Source of the DNA: Mesoflavibacter profundi
GTDB taxonomy: Bacteria; Bacteroidota; Bacteroidia; Flavobacteriales; Flavobacteriaceae
Direction: 5' to 3'
Assembly (NCBI RefSeq): GCF_014764305.1
Contig: NZ_CP061703.1
Span: forward strand, 2,076,800-2,140,799
Length of the DNA stretch: 64,000 nucleotides
Positions 53,545-62,322 of the stretch are shown in pieces; the first letter of the stretch is position 1, and every line of letters begins with the position of its first letter. The notes beneath the pieces are model-generated. The model was not told the origin of the DNA, searched no databases, and saw nothing but the letters and a program-made list of their open reading frames with translations. Made by a program: the position numbers and the translations under genes.

Positions 53545-54459
53545 ATGAACTCTGAATTATTAAAATTCTGGTATAAAATTACCAACAATAAAAGCAAATA
53601 TTTAGAAGTTAAGCATGCTAAACGCGAGCAGAAAAAACGTGCTACTTTAAATCCTGAAGTTTTAAAAACTTTAAAACAGTTTAAAGATAATATCGATTCT
53701 AAAACCGAAATTAATTTATCACATTCTGGTCATTTAGGAGATTTAATATATGCTTTACCCATTATAAAAGAGTTGTCAAAAACAAAAATTTGCAATTTAA
53801 TAGTTAAAGTTAATCAGCCTTATAACGGACAATATTTTAAACATCCATCAGGAAATATTATGATTTCCGAAAGGTCTTTTAATATGCTTTTACCATTATT
53901 AAAAGAACAATCGTATTTAAATAGTGTAACAGTTTACACCAACCAAACTATAGATGTTGATTTAGATTTTTTTAGAGCTTTACCTATTTCAAATCAATTT
54001 CATTCATTTAGATGGTATTATCATCTTGTAGGAAAACAAGCCGACATGACTTTACCTTATTTAGATGTAAAACCACATAATACTATTACAGATAAAATTG
54101 TAATTGTACGTACCTTTAGAGCACGTAATGTGTTTATAGATTATTCATTTTTAAAACACTACGATAACTTATTGTTTTTGGGCACAAAAGATGAATATGA
54201 AGATTTAAAGCAAAGCGTACCAAATCTAGAATTTTATGACGTTAAAGACTTTCTAGAACTAGCACAAATAATAAAATCATGTAAGTTTTATTTAAGTAAT
54301 CAAACTTTTGCTTATGCAATTGCCGAAGGATTAAAAGTACCAAGACTATTGGAAGCATATCCAGATTATCCTGTAATGTTTCCAACAACAACTAATGGAG
54401 CAGACTTTTATTTTCAAGAGCATTTTGAAGCTTATTTTAAAACCATGTATAACGCTTAA
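53545..54459 (+). CDS. GT9-like GT-B protein, divergent
   Basis: 304 residues. SHSGHLGDLIYALPIIKELSKT resembles the N-terminal G-D-(I/L)-(I/L) motif of heptosyltransferase-like GT-B proteins (key GHLGDLIYALP), and LAQIIKSCKFYLSNQTFAYAIAEGLKVP the C-terminal site where GT9 proteins have DSG/TG-x-H-A. The His is absent here (SNQTFAYAIAE), so catalytic competence is uncertain. It lies between GT4 and GT2 genes. Confidence 0.65.
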   Translation: MNSELLKFWYKITNNKSKYLEVKHAKREQKKRATLNPEVLKTLKQFKDNIDSKTEINLSHSGHLGDLIYALPIIKELSKTKICNLIVKVNQPYNGQYFKHPSGNIMISERSFNMLLPLLKEQSYLNSVTVYTNQTIDVDLDFFRALPISNQFHSFRWYYHLVGKQADMTLPYLDVKPHNTITDKIVIVRTFRARNVFIDYSFLKHYDNLLFLGTKDEYEDLKQSVPNLEFYDVKDFLELAQIIKSCKFYLSNQTFAYAIAEGLKVPRLLEAYPDYPVMFPTTTNGADFYFQEHFEAYFKTMYNA

Positions 54460-54468
54460 TATTTTTTA

Positions 54469-55395
54469 ATGACTACGGTAGATGTATCTATAATTACAGT
54501 AAATTATAATAATGCAAAATTGACTTTAGATTTTGTATACTCATTGGTAGCTAAGTTTCCTAAGCAGTATACTTTTGAAGTTATTGTAATTGATAATGCC
54601 TCTACAGAACCTTTAAGTTTACAATTAGAAACTACTTTTAAAGCTGTAGATTATCCTGTAATATTTCATAAAAGTGCTATAAATTTAGGTTTTGGAGCAG
54701 GAAATATGTTAGGTGTTCAGTTTGCAAAAGGTAAATATTTGGCTTTTATAAATAACGATGTAATAATTACAGAAGATTGTTTTTCTCCTTTAATAGAATA
54801 TTTAAAAGCAAACGATGATGTTGCAGTCTGTTCTCCACAACAATTAAATATTGATAATAAACCTGTCATTGGGTTTGATTATTTTCAAGGGTTTAGAAAA
54901 GAATTATTTGGAAGAAGTTTTATAGAAAAATTTATAAAACATCATCCAAAACGAAAAGAATTACCATATAAAACACCTTTTGAAGTACCAGCTTTACAAG
55001 GTTGTTTTATGTTTTTTAAAGCTGAAATTTTCGCAAAAATTGGAGGTTTTGACACTAATTTGTTCTTATATTTTGAAGAAATGGATTTGTGCTTTAGGTT
55101 AAAGCAATTGGGTTATAAAAGTGTGTTAGTACCAACATCTACTTTTAAACATTTAGAAAGTGCAACCGTAAAAGCAAATCCTTTAATTAAGCAAGAGTTA
55201 ATGATTTCTAGGCTTTACATATACCGTAAAAATTACTCTTATTTAAAATATAAATGCTTACAGTTTATTATTTTACTAAAGTTAGCTTTAAAAGCGTTGA
55301 CCAGTAAAAATAGAGCAAAATTATTTTGGATAGTTTTTCAAGGTGCGCCTTTAAAATATTCTTTAAAGCAGAAACAACAAATGGTTTTAAAATAA
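54469..55395 (+). CDS. Family 2 glycosyltransferase (rhamnosyltransferase-like)
   Basis: 308 residues. SIITVNYNNAKLTLDFV, IDNASTEP, FGAGNMLGVQFAKGKYLAFINND (NNDV in place of DxD) and QGCFMFFKAEIFAKIGGFD with YFEEMDLCFRLKQLGY are diagnostic of the WcaA/rhamnosyltransferase subgroup. The end overlaps the convergent GT4 gene by nine bases. Acceptor unknown. Confidence 0.87.
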   Translation: MTTVDVSIITVNYNNAKLTLDFVYSLVAKFPKQYTFEVIVIDNASTEPLSLQLETTFKAVDYPVIFHKSAINLGFGAGNMLGVQFAKGKYLAFINNDVIITEDCFSPLIEYLKANDDVAVCSPQQLNIDNKPVIGFDYFQGFRKELFGRSFIEKFIKHHPKRKELPYKTPFEVPALQGCFMFFKAEIFAKIGGFDTNLFLYFEEMDLCFRLKQLGYKSVLVPTSTFKHLESATVKANPLIKQELMISRLYIYRKNYSYLKYKCLQFIILLKLALKALTSKNRAKLFWIVFQGAPLKYSLKQKQQMVLK

Positions 55396-56451
55396 ACTTC
55401 TGTAGACGTCTGCATAGTGTAATGCTGCAGTATCCCAATTAAAACTTTTAGCTCGTTCTTGGTACGTATTTATATAAAAAGCTTTATTGGTTTCATACTT
55501 ATGTAATCCTTCTATCAAGACGTTAGCCATGTATTTTGGATCAAAATTATCCCAATAAAAAGCATGTTTACCACCAATTTCTGGTAACGATGTAAGATTG
55601 GATAAAAATACAGGTTTACCATAAGACATCACTTCTATTGGAGGTAAACCAAAACCTTCTAATAATGAAGGAAACACTAACGCAGCACAATGTTTATAGT
55701 AATAATGTTTCTCGGTAGAACTAATTTTACCTAAAATATGAATTTGGTGTTTTGTATTAGTTTTAGCAATAGCTGTTTCTAAAACATTGGTTGTATAATC
55801 GTCCTTTGTAGATCCAGCAAGGACCAAATCAAAATCTGGTAAATGCTCCAACATTTGTACTAAAGTATGTGGATTTTTACGTACTGTTAATCCGCCAATA
55901 AAAAATAAAAAAGGTCTTTTTGTTACTGGAGTTACAGCTTTAAAATCGGTTTGAAGCTCACTAATAGGATTACCATTGTAGATTACGTATTCTGGTACAT
56001 TTGGAACATCAAAATGTTTGTGAGTAGATTGTTTTGCAAATTCAGATATGTAAGTAATGGCGTGACTTCGTTTTAATTTTTCTTTAAATCTACGATTCAC
56101 TTTATGGTCCATGTTGTTAGAAACTTCATCTACAAAATTTACATCATGAACGGTTAACACATACGGAATATTAAAAAATGGTTCTACTTTTATATTTTGA
56201 TTTAAGCTATGCCAAACATCGTACTTTTTTTTAATTCTGAATAAAGGTTTTCGGCTTAAAGATTTATAAGTTTTATAGTTAAAATAATTACCGTATTTAT
56301 CTTTTAAAGGCGTTGTGTTTTTAGCATTAAGTGTTATTTTAAAATCTTCAATTTGCGCATTATAAAGCCCATTAATTAGATGATAATTAAATTGTCCAAA
56401 ACCGTTAAATTGATTTTTTATGTTATGAGATTCTAAAAAAACGTGTTTCAT
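55387..56451 (-). CDS. Family 4 glycosyltransferase
   Basis: 354 residues. VLTVHDVNFVDEVS, AITYISEFAKQSTHKHF, FIGGLTVRKNPHTLVQML (the G-x-L-x-x-R-K-N motif) and PSLLEGFGLPPIEVMSYGKP with the E-x7-E pair are GT4 hallmarks of mannosyltransferase type. It begins one base after the end of the GT2 gene upstream on the minus strand, so the two probably form an operon. Confidence 0.9.
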   Translation of the reverse strand: MKHVFLESHNIKNQFNGFGQFNYHLINGLYNAQIEDFKITLNAKNTTPLKDKYGNYFNYKTYKSLSRKPLFRIKKKYDVWHSLNQNIKVEPFFNIPYVLTVHDVNFVDEVSNNMDHKVNRRFKEKLKRSHAITYISEFAKQSTHKHFDVPNVPEYVIYNGNPISELQTDFKAVTPVTKRPFLFFIGGLTVRKNPHTLVQMLEHLPDFDLVLAGSTKDDYTTNVLETAIAKTNTKHQIHILGKISSTEKHYYYKHCAALVFPSLLEGFGLPPIEVMSYGKPVFLSNLTSLPEIGGKHAFYWDNFDPKYMANVLIEGLHKYETNKAFYINTYQERAKSFNWDTAALHYADVYRSLF

Positions 56452-57198
56452 CTATTCAATATTTCTGTACATAGTCCAAAGCTGAATATAACGCTTAAAC
56501 ACCATAAAACCACTAAGATAAGATACTATAAAACCTTCTTTTCCATCTAAAAAACCAAGTCTTAAAAAATATTGGTGCATAAATCTGTACCAAGGTCTAA
56601 ATAAAAAATGATATAGGTTTGGTCGGACATTTTTGTTATATAATTCTTCTGCTTTTAATTTACTGTATTTGGTAAGTTTTAAATTATAATCGTCAAAAGA
56701 TTTATACGTGTAATGATCTACTTTATGTTTTAATTTTTTAATAGTTGAAGCTGTTTCAATAGCTTCGTGTACTAATTTACCGTTGTATTTGCTGTTGTTT
56801 TTATTGAATAATCTTATAACATAATCCGTTTGAAATCCACTATATTTCAAACGTTTTCCCATAAAATAAAAGTTTCGTTTTACTTTAAAAGTTTCATTTT
56901 TAGGGTTAGTTTTTACTGTGTTTGTTATTTCTTCAGCTAATTTTGGTGTTACAATTTCATCTAAATCAAAAAAGGTAATCCAATCGTGATTTGCTAAGGT
57001 TAGCGCATAGTTTTTTTGTGCCGAAAAATTATCAAATTTACGTTGTACAACTTTTGCTCCAAGTTGTTTCGCAAGATTTACGGTGTTATCTGTACTAAAA
57101 GAATCTACTATGATAATTTCGTCTGCAAAGGATAAGCTTTTAATGTAGCGTTCTACATTTTTTTCTTCGTTATAAGTTATAGCTAAAGCGCTTATCAT
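56452..57198 (-). CDS. WaaE-like family 2 glycosyltransferase
   Basis: 248 residues. ALAITYNEEKNVERYI, FADEIIIVDSFSTDNT, RKFDNFSAQKNYAL and FFDLDEIV (DxD) match the LPS core beta-1,4-glucosyltransferase WaaE/KdtX group. The C-terminus (YFLRLGFLDGKEGFIVSYLSGFMVFKRYIQLW, key FLDGKEGF) is the group's membrane-associated tail. Closely paralogous to the gene at 58123. Confidence 0.87.
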   Translation of the reverse strand: MISALAITYNEEKNVERYIKSLSFADEIIIVDSFSTDNTVNLAKQLGAKVVQRKFDNFSAQKNYALTLANHDWITFFDLDEIVTPKLAEEITNTVKTNPKNETFKVKRNFYFMGKRLKYSGFQTDYVIRLFNKNNSKYNGKLVHEAIETASTIKKLKHKVDHYTYKSFDDYNLKLTKYSKLKAEELYNKNVRPNLYHFLFRPWYRFMHQYFLRLGFLDGKEGFIVSYLSGFMVFKRYIQLWTMYRNIE

Positions 57199-57221
57199 GT
57201 TATAGAAAATAAGATTTTAGG

Positions 57222-57229
57222 CAAATATA
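57222..57229 (-). promoter_or_regulatory. -7 box of the WaaE-like/GT4 operon
   Basis: Minus strand TATATTTG, 24 bases before the ATG at 57198; divergent from 57244. Confidence 0.45.
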
Positions 57230-57243
57230 ACCAATAGGCTTTA

Positions 57244-57251
57244 TATATTTG
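57244..57251 (+). promoter_or_regulatory. -7 box of the deacetylase gene
   Basis: TATATTTG, 26 bases before the ATG at 57277. Confidence 0.45.
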
Positions 57252-57276
57252 TGAGTAGTTAAAAATCATTTTTGGT

Positions 57277-57993
57277 ATGGCAAAATTACCGGTGTTAATG
57301 TATCATTCTGTTACAACAGTTACTAATTTAAGTAAGGGTTTGACCATACATGTAGATAACCTGGAAAAACAGTTGTTGTATTTAAAAAATAACGGTTATA
57401 CAACGCTTCATTTTAAAGATTTAGAGCGTTTTAAAGCCGCAAAAGATTTACCAAAAAAATCTGTAATTATTACGTTTGACGATGTTTATGTTAATCAATT
57501 AGAATTAGCATATCCATTGTTTAAAAAACATAATCTTAAAGCTTGTTTTTATGTGCCTTTTAAATTTGTTGGTAATAAAAATAATTGGGATGAAGGTGAA
57601 AAAACAATAATGTCTGTAGCACAATTAAAGCAACTGGATCCATCTATTATCGAGCTTGGTTGGCATAGTTATGGTCATATTAATTACCAATTATCTTCTA
57701 TAAATACGATAAAGTTAGACTTAAAATCTTGTCAAGAATTTATTAGTAACAATGGATTAGAGTTGTCCAACACTATTGCTTATCCTTATGGAAAATTCCC
57801 TAGAAAAAACCCAATAAACAAGCAATTTGAAACCTTGTTAAAAACCAATCGTTTAGACTACGGTTTACGTATTGGAAATAGAATTAATAAATTTCCTTTT
57901 AAAAATAAGTATCAAGTACAACGCTTGGATATAAAAGGTGATGATACGTTACTAAAGTTTATATGGAAATTAAAAGTAGGTAAGTTGTTTTAA
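57277..57993 (+). CDS. Polysaccharide deacetylase (CE4/NodB) family protein
   Basis: 238 residues. MYHSVT near the start, metal-binding TFDD (motif 1, VIITFDDVYVNQ), HSYGH (motif 2, IELGWHSYGHINY) and AYPYGKFPRKN (motif 3) are visible. No signal peptide or membrane segment, so it acts in the cytosol or on lipid-linked intermediates, or is exported otherwise. After the stop come repeated CTAAAG-type units. It converges on a WaaE-like gene. Confidence 0.85.
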   Translation: MAKLPVLMYHSVTTVTNLSKGLTIHVDNLEKQLLYLKNNGYTTLHFKDLERFKAAKDLPKKSVIITFDDVYVNQLELAYPLFKKHNLKACFYVPFKFVGNKNNWDEGEKTIMSVAQLKQLDPSIIELGWHSYGHINYQLSSINTIKLDLKSCQEFISNNGLELSNTIAYPYGKFPRKNPINKQFETLLKTNRLDYGLRIGNRINKFPFKNKYQVQRLDIKGDDTLLKFIWKLKVGKLF

Positions 57994-58076
57994 AAGTAAT
58001 TAAGGTTGTAAGAGTCTAAAGAGCCTAAAGTATTTAAAGTTATAAGTGTCTAAAGTATTTAAAGTGTCTAAAGTTT
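57994..58076 (+). repeat. Array of 7-9 base units with TAAG/AAAG after the deacetylase stop
   Basis: AAG occurs with its G at 57996, 58004, 58012, 58021, 58030, 58039, 58046, 58055, 58064 and 58073, so spacings are 8, 8, 9, 9, 9, 7, 9, 9, 9. The commonest unit is TGTCTAAAG or TATTTAAAG. It begins at the stop codon. Confidence 0.75.
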
Positions 58077-58097
58077 TTATATTAGAATTTTTAAAGG

Positions 58098-58122
58098 TTA
58101 CTTCCAACTTCGTACTTCAACC
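58098..58122 (-). repeat. Three GAAGNNN heptads following a glycosyltransferase stop
   Basis: Plus strand 58098-58118 is three units ending CTTC (NNNCTTC); on the sense strand of the gene that ends at 58123 they read GAAGTAC, GAAGTTG, GAAGTAA, four bases after its TAA. Confidence 0.75.
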
Positions 58123-58860
58123 TTACTTTATTCCTTTTTTTAATAACATTAATTTGGCATATCTAGAAAATACACCATATGCATTAATGCTTGCAACAGC
58201 AAGTCCAGGAATACCATCCATAAAACCACGTCTTAAAATATAGCTACTAAAAAAACGGTAAAACGGTTTAAATGCTAAATGAAAATAGGTAACTTTTTTA
58301 CCTTTTTTAAGCATTTGTTCTGCTTGAAACCATGCGTAACTATCTTTTTTGCTAATGTAGTGTTCTAGACCTTTGTAAGTAAAATGAAGTACAGGATTTT
58401 TAAGTTGACCAATACTACCATCAATAATCAATTTTTCGTGTACTAAACCTTCAAATTTACAATTAGCACGTTTAACTAATCGTAATACAGAATCGTAATG
58501 ATGATATAAAAAACGATTCATATAAAAATGCGGAAATTTTAGTTTGTAACCTGCATGTTTAGGATTAGATATGGTGTCTAATATTTCTTGTTTTAAAGCG
58601 TAGGTAATACGTTCGTCTGCATCTACAAAAAGAATCCATTCGCCACTTACAAATTGTAAAGCGTAATTTTTTTGGTTAGAAAAATTATCAAATTTACGTT
58701 GTACTACTGTACAATTAAACTGTTTAGCTATCTGTACTGTTTTGTCAGAGCTATAAGAATCTACTACAATAATTTCGTCTGCAAAACTTACAGACCTAAT
58801 AGCTTTTTCTATATAAGCTTCTTCGTTAAACGTAGGAATAATGACAGATAATTGTTTCAT
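58123..58860 (-). CDS. WaaE-like family 2 glycosyltransferase
   Basis: 245 residues. VIIPTFNEEAYIEKAI, FADEIIVVDSYSSDKT, RKFDNFSNQKNYAL and FVDADERIT (DxD) as in the paralogue at 56452; the tail FSSYILRRGFMDGIPGLAVA is the membrane-associated segment. It probably adds a sugar to the LPS core. A heptad array follows its stop. Divergent from the next GT2 gene with 73 bases between starts. Confidence 0.87.
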   Translation of the reverse strand: MKQLSVIIPTFNEEAYIEKAIRSVSFADEIIVVDSYSSDKTVQIAKQFNCTVVQRKFDNFSNQKNYALQFVSGEWILFVDADERITYALKQEILDTISNPKHAGYKLKFPHFYMNRFLYHHYDSVLRLVKRANCKFEGLVHEKLIIDGSIGQLKNPVLHFTYKGLEHYISKKDSYAWFQAEQMLKKGKKVTYFHLAFKPFYRFFSSYILRRGFMDGIPGLAVASINAYGVFSRYAKLMLLKKGIK

Positions 58861-58884
58861 AAAACAAATTTATTAAAATAACTT

Positions 58885-58892
58885 TATCTTTG
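58885..58892 (+). promoter_or_regulatory. -7 box of the tandem GT2 pair
   Basis: TATCTTTG, full consensus. Transcription from about 58899 excludes the GTG at 58892 and supports the ATG at 58934. Confidence 0.5.
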
Positions 58893-58933
58893 TGCTATTA
58901 ATGTCTATTCTACGACATAACTCTACATATTTA

Positions 58934-59749
58934 ATGAAAGATACTTCTATAATTATAAGCACATATAATTCTCCAGATTGGTTAGAAAAAGTGTTAATTG
59001 GTTATGATCACCAAACTTATAAAGATTTTGAAATTGTGATTGCAGATGATGGTTCTGGCGAGCCAACTAAGCAATTAATTCAGGATTTAAAACAGCAAGT
59101 ATCTTACGATATTATACATGTATGGCATGAAGATAACGGATTTCAAAAATCTGAAATTTTAAATAAAGCCATTCAAGCATGTACTACAGATTACATAATA
59201 ATGTCCGATGGAGATTGTATACCACGTAAAGACTTTGTAGAAGTACACGTAAAATATAGAGAACAAGGTTATTTTCTATCTGGTGGCTATTTTATGTTAC
59301 CAATGTCTATTTCAAAACAAATTACTTTAGACGATATTGCTAAACAAAACTGTTTTGATGTAAGTTGGTTAAAAAAGAATGGTTTAAAAGCGTCTTTTAA
59401 AAATAATAAATTAAAAGCAAGTGGCTTTATGTCTAACTTTTTAAATTGGATTACACCAACTAACGCAAGCTGGAATGGACATAATGCTTCAGGATGGAAA
59501 GCAGACATCTTAAAAATTAATGGTTTTGATGAAAGAATGCAATATGGAGGACAAGATCGTGAGCTTGGCGAACGATTGTTTAACCTTGGCATAAAAAGTA
59601 AACAAATTAGATATAGCGCTGTTTGCGTGCATTTAGACCATCCAAGAGGTTATAAAAACCAAGAGTCTATAAACAAAAACTTGAAAATTAGAAAAGCTGT
59701 TAAAGACGAAAATAAAACTTGGACAGACTTTGGGATTGTAAAAAAATAA
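58934..59749 (+). CDS. Family 2 glycosyltransferase with galactosyltransferase-type C-terminus (first of a tandem pair)
   Basis: 271 residues from the ATG at 58934 (MKDTSIIISTYNSPDWL). GT2 core: IADDGSGEPTKQLI, WHEDNGFQKSEILN, MSDGDCIPRKDF (DxD). C-terminal block ASGWKADILKINGFDERMQ with GGQDRELGERLFNLGI is Glyco_transf_7C, used to bind acceptor. The neighbour at 59751 shares the same layout and many identical motifs, showing tandem duplication. Donor and acceptor unknown. Confidence 0.87.
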   Translation: MKDTSIIISTYNSPDWLEKVLIGYDHQTYKDFEIVIADDGSGEPTKQLIQDLKQQVSYDIIHVWHEDNGFQKSEILNKAIQACTTDYIIMSDGDCIPRKDFVEVHVKYREQGYFLSGGYFMLPMSISKQITLDDIAKQNCFDVSWLKKNGLKASFKNNKLKASGFMSNFLNWITPTNASWNGHNASGWKADILKINGFDERMQYGGQDRELGERLFNLGIKSKQIRYSAVCVHLDHPRGYKNQESINKNLKIRKAVKDENKTWTDFGIVKK

Positions 59750-59750
59750 A

Positions 59751-60569
59751 ATGCCTAAACTATCTGTTATTATAAGTACTTATAATCAACCTAAATGGTT
59801 GTATAATGTGTTGATAGGTTATCAACTTCAAACATTTAAAGATTTTGAAATCATTATAGCAGACGATGGATCTTCACAAAGCACAAAACAAGTAATAGAT
59901 AGTTTTGCCAAACAATCTAATCTTAGCATTAGTCATGTATGGCATGAAGATAAAGGCTTTAGAAAAACAACAATTTTAAATACAGCTATTCTTAAATCTA
60001 AAGCAGATTATTTGCTTTTTACCGATGGTGATTGTATTCCTAGAAAAGATTTTGTGCAAATCCATTTTAATCTAAAACAGCAGAATTGTTTTTTATCAGG
60101 TGGATATTTTAAATTGCCCAAACACATTTCGGAAATTATAACCGAAACAGATATCCAATCACAACATTGTTTTGATAAACATTGGCTATTACAACATGGC
60201 TTAAAATCTTCATTTAAATTAAATAAATTAACCGCAAAAGGGTTAAAGCAAGTATTATTAAATACGCTAACTCCAACTAAAGCAACTTGGGACGGAATGA
60301 ATGCTTCTGGTTGGAAAAAAGACCTTTTAAGCGTAAATGGTTTTGACCAAAGAATGGCTTATGGCGGCGAAGATAGAGAGTTAGGTGAACGTTTAATTAA
60401 TTTAGGCGTAAAGCCAATTCAAATAAGGTATAGCGCCATTTGTGTACACCTTTACCACGAACGAAGTTATATTAATGAAAACGCTTTAACTACAAATCAA
60501 GCAATTAGAAAAGCAACCAAATCTTTAAAAAAAACATGGACAGACTATGGTATAAAACAACCTATTTAA
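59751..60569 (+). CDS. Family 2 glycosyltransferase, tandem paralogue
   Basis: 272 residues, start one base after the previous stop. Same motifs: VIISTYNQPKWLYNVLIGYQ, IADDGSSQSTKQ, WHEDKGFRKTTILN, TDGDCIPRKDF, ASGWKKDLLSVNGFDQRM, GGEDRELGERLINLGV. Differences from its neighbour are spread evenly, so divergence for different acceptors is plausible. Its end overlaps the convergent methyltransferase by eight bases. Confidence 0.87.
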   Translation: MPKLSVIISTYNQPKWLYNVLIGYQLQTFKDFEIIIADDGSSQSTKQVIDSFAKQSNLSISHVWHEDKGFRKTTILNTAILKSKADYLLFTDGDCIPRKDFVQIHFNLKQQNCFLSGGYFKLPKHISEIITETDIQSQHCFDKHWLLQHGLKSSFKLNKLTAKGLKQVLLNTLTPTKATWDGMNASGWKKDLLSVNGFDQRMAYGGEDRELGERLINLGVKPIQIRYSAICVHLYHERSYINENALTTNQAIRKATKSLKKTWTDYGIKQPI

Positions 60570-61152
60570 GTCGGTAAGCACCAACTTTCCAATAGGTTTG
60601 TTCACGATCAGTTTTAACGATATTAAATTCGGTTTTTTCTAAATTTGGATTTGCGTCTATAACTTCCCAACAGTCTAATCCTTCTCTGTAAATAGAAACA
60701 ATTAATAAACCATTAGGATTTAACTTTTTTATAAACCTATTTAAAACGTCTTGTCTTAACATGTCATGTACGTAATAGTAAGCTTCATTAAATACGATCA
60801 CATCATACGTTTGATCTGGATTAAAAGTATGTATATCTGCGACTAAGCTTGTAGATTTGGATAGGTTTTTAGCTTTTGCGTTTTGAATAGATGCTTTAGA
60901 AAAATCTACATTATAAAAGTGTGTGTAATCTTCTGGATTAAACTTTGTGTTTAGAACAGCTTCTCCTGCGCCTAAATCTAAAATAGTTGGTGTTTTTAAA
61001 CTGTATTTATTTATATAATCTACAATTTGCTGGTATCTTAAATGTTCGCGATCATTATTTAAATAGTCCCATTTTCCTTTTTTATATTGTCTGTTCCATC
61101 TCATTTTTCGTCTCCAATGATGAAATCGATCTTTTAAACTTAGTTTTTTCAT
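60562..61152 (-). CDS. Class I SAM-dependent methyltransferase
   Basis: 196 residues. A basic N-terminus (FHHWRRKMRWNRQYKKGKW) precedes the SAM-binding ILDLGAGEAVLN; motif II VIVFNEAYYYVHDML and the post-motif LIVSIYREG are present. Position among glycan genes suggests a sugar or capping methyltransferase, but that is only context. It follows the GT9 gene by 12 bases. Confidence 0.8.
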   Translation of the reverse strand: MKKLSLKDRFHHWRRKMRWNRQYKKGKWDYLNNDREHLRYQQIVDYINKYSLKTPTILDLGAGEAVLNTKFNPEDYTHFYNVDFSKASIQNAKAKNLSKSTSLVADIHTFNPDQTYDVIVFNEAYYYVHDMLRQDVLNRFIKKLNPNGLLIVSIYREGLDCWEVIDANPNLEKTEFNIVKTDREQTYWKVGAYRLK

Positions 61153-61164
61153 AAAAAGTTAGTG

Positions 61165-62229
61165 TTAGTTAGCTGTTAGATGAAACTTTAAAAAAGTGTC
61201 TAATCTTGGGATAATAATTTTTGGCGTAAGTTGTTTATATAAAAAAGATGGATCTTCTTCAATTTTTTTGCGTTGTTCTCTGTTTGTCGAGAATAATTCT
61301 GGTTTTTCATCTAGTAAATGAATAGAGGTATGTGTTTTTCCGTCTTCAAAACTAGCCCAATGTTCTTTTAATACGTATGGCGAAAAAATTGTAAACGTTG
61401 GTTTGTTTAATGCTTTTGCAATATGTACTGTACCGCCTTCATTAGCAATTAATAATTTACATTTATTCATAAGTAGGGCAAAACCGCGAATACTTTCTTC
61501 ATAAATATCAAAAATAATACGGTCTTTGTGTTTACACTTATTGTAAATGGTTAACGCATCTTCTTTTTGATGTGGCGAGTAATTAAATAACGCATAGACA
61601 TCATAAGTTTCAGTTACAAAATCTATTAAGTCTACAATGTAATCATAAGGCATAGATTTTTGCGGTGTACTACCTAAAATACCAAACATGACTACTGGTT
61701 TGTTGTATTGGTTAAGCTTATCGTATTGTTCTTCTTTATCTGTTAAATATAATTTTGGTTCGTAAGTTGGTGATTCAATATTAAAAACCGAGGTAATTAA
61801 ATTTACTCTGTCTTCAATAGATTTTCCACAAGGTTTACTTTTTTCTAATAAAAAAGGAATGTTGTGCGTGTAGAAGGGTAAAGGCGGATTTTTATCGCGC
61901 TTTTTAAACCCTATTCTTGTTTTTGCGCCTGATAATAAAGAGATAACACGACTTTGAAATTTTGCATAAGGATCTACAATAATATCATAGTTTTTACGCC
62001 TTACTTTTAGAGCAGTTTTAAATAAAACAGGTATTTTTTTTAGTTGTTTTTCGTTTATTTCGATAATATTATCAATAGCTGGATTATTTTCTATTACACC
62101 AGTTGTGTAATCGTAAACCATATAATCTATTACAGAATTTGGAAAAACTTTTTTTAAATTGGTTGCAATTAGAGACGCTAAAAGTACATCTCCAATCCTT
62201 TTATTTTGAATGATTAATATCTTTTTCAT
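61165..62229 (-). CDS. Family 9 glycosyltransferase (heptosyltransferase-like)
   Basis: 354 residues, GT-B. N-terminal IIQNKRIGDVLLASLIATNLKK (key RIGDVLL), ENNPAIDNII, and C-terminal LLIANEGGTVHIAKALNKPTFTIFSP (key NEGGTVHIAKAL with the conserved His) match ADP-heptose:LPS heptosyltransferases. It adds heptose or a related sugar to the inner core. Operon with the methyltransferase. The KdkA-like kinase is divergent. Confidence 0.9.
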   Translation of the reverse strand: MKKILIIQNKRIGDVLLASLIATNLKKVFPNSVIDYMVYDYTTGVIENNPAIDNIIEINEKQLKKIPVLFKTALKVRRKNYDIIVDPYAKFQSRVISLLSGAKTRIGFKKRDKNPPLPFYTHNIPFLLEKSKPCGKSIEDRVNLITSVFNIESPTYEPKLYLTDKEEQYDKLNQYNKPVVMFGILGSTPQKSMPYDYIVDLIDFVTETYDVYALFNYSPHQKEDALTIYNKCKHKDRIIFDIYEESIRGFALLMNKCKLLIANEGGTVHIAKALNKPTFTIFSPYVLKEHWASFEDGKTHTSIHLLDEKPELFSTNREQRKKIEEDPSFLYKQLTPKIIIPRLDTFLKFHLTAN

Positions 62230-62295
62230 TTAAATTGGCTTTTGCCTTAGCGCAAAATATAATTTTATCGGCTTTTATTAAAATTTAGTTTAACA

Positions 62296-62303
62296 TATCT
62301 TTG
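62296..62303 (+). promoter_or_regulatory. -7 box of the KdkA-like kinase gene
   Basis: TATCTTTG, full consensus. Transcription should begin near 62310, only about 13 bases before the coding frame opens at 62323. Confidence 0.5.
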
Positions 62304-62322
62304 AAGCAATTATAAAAAATAG

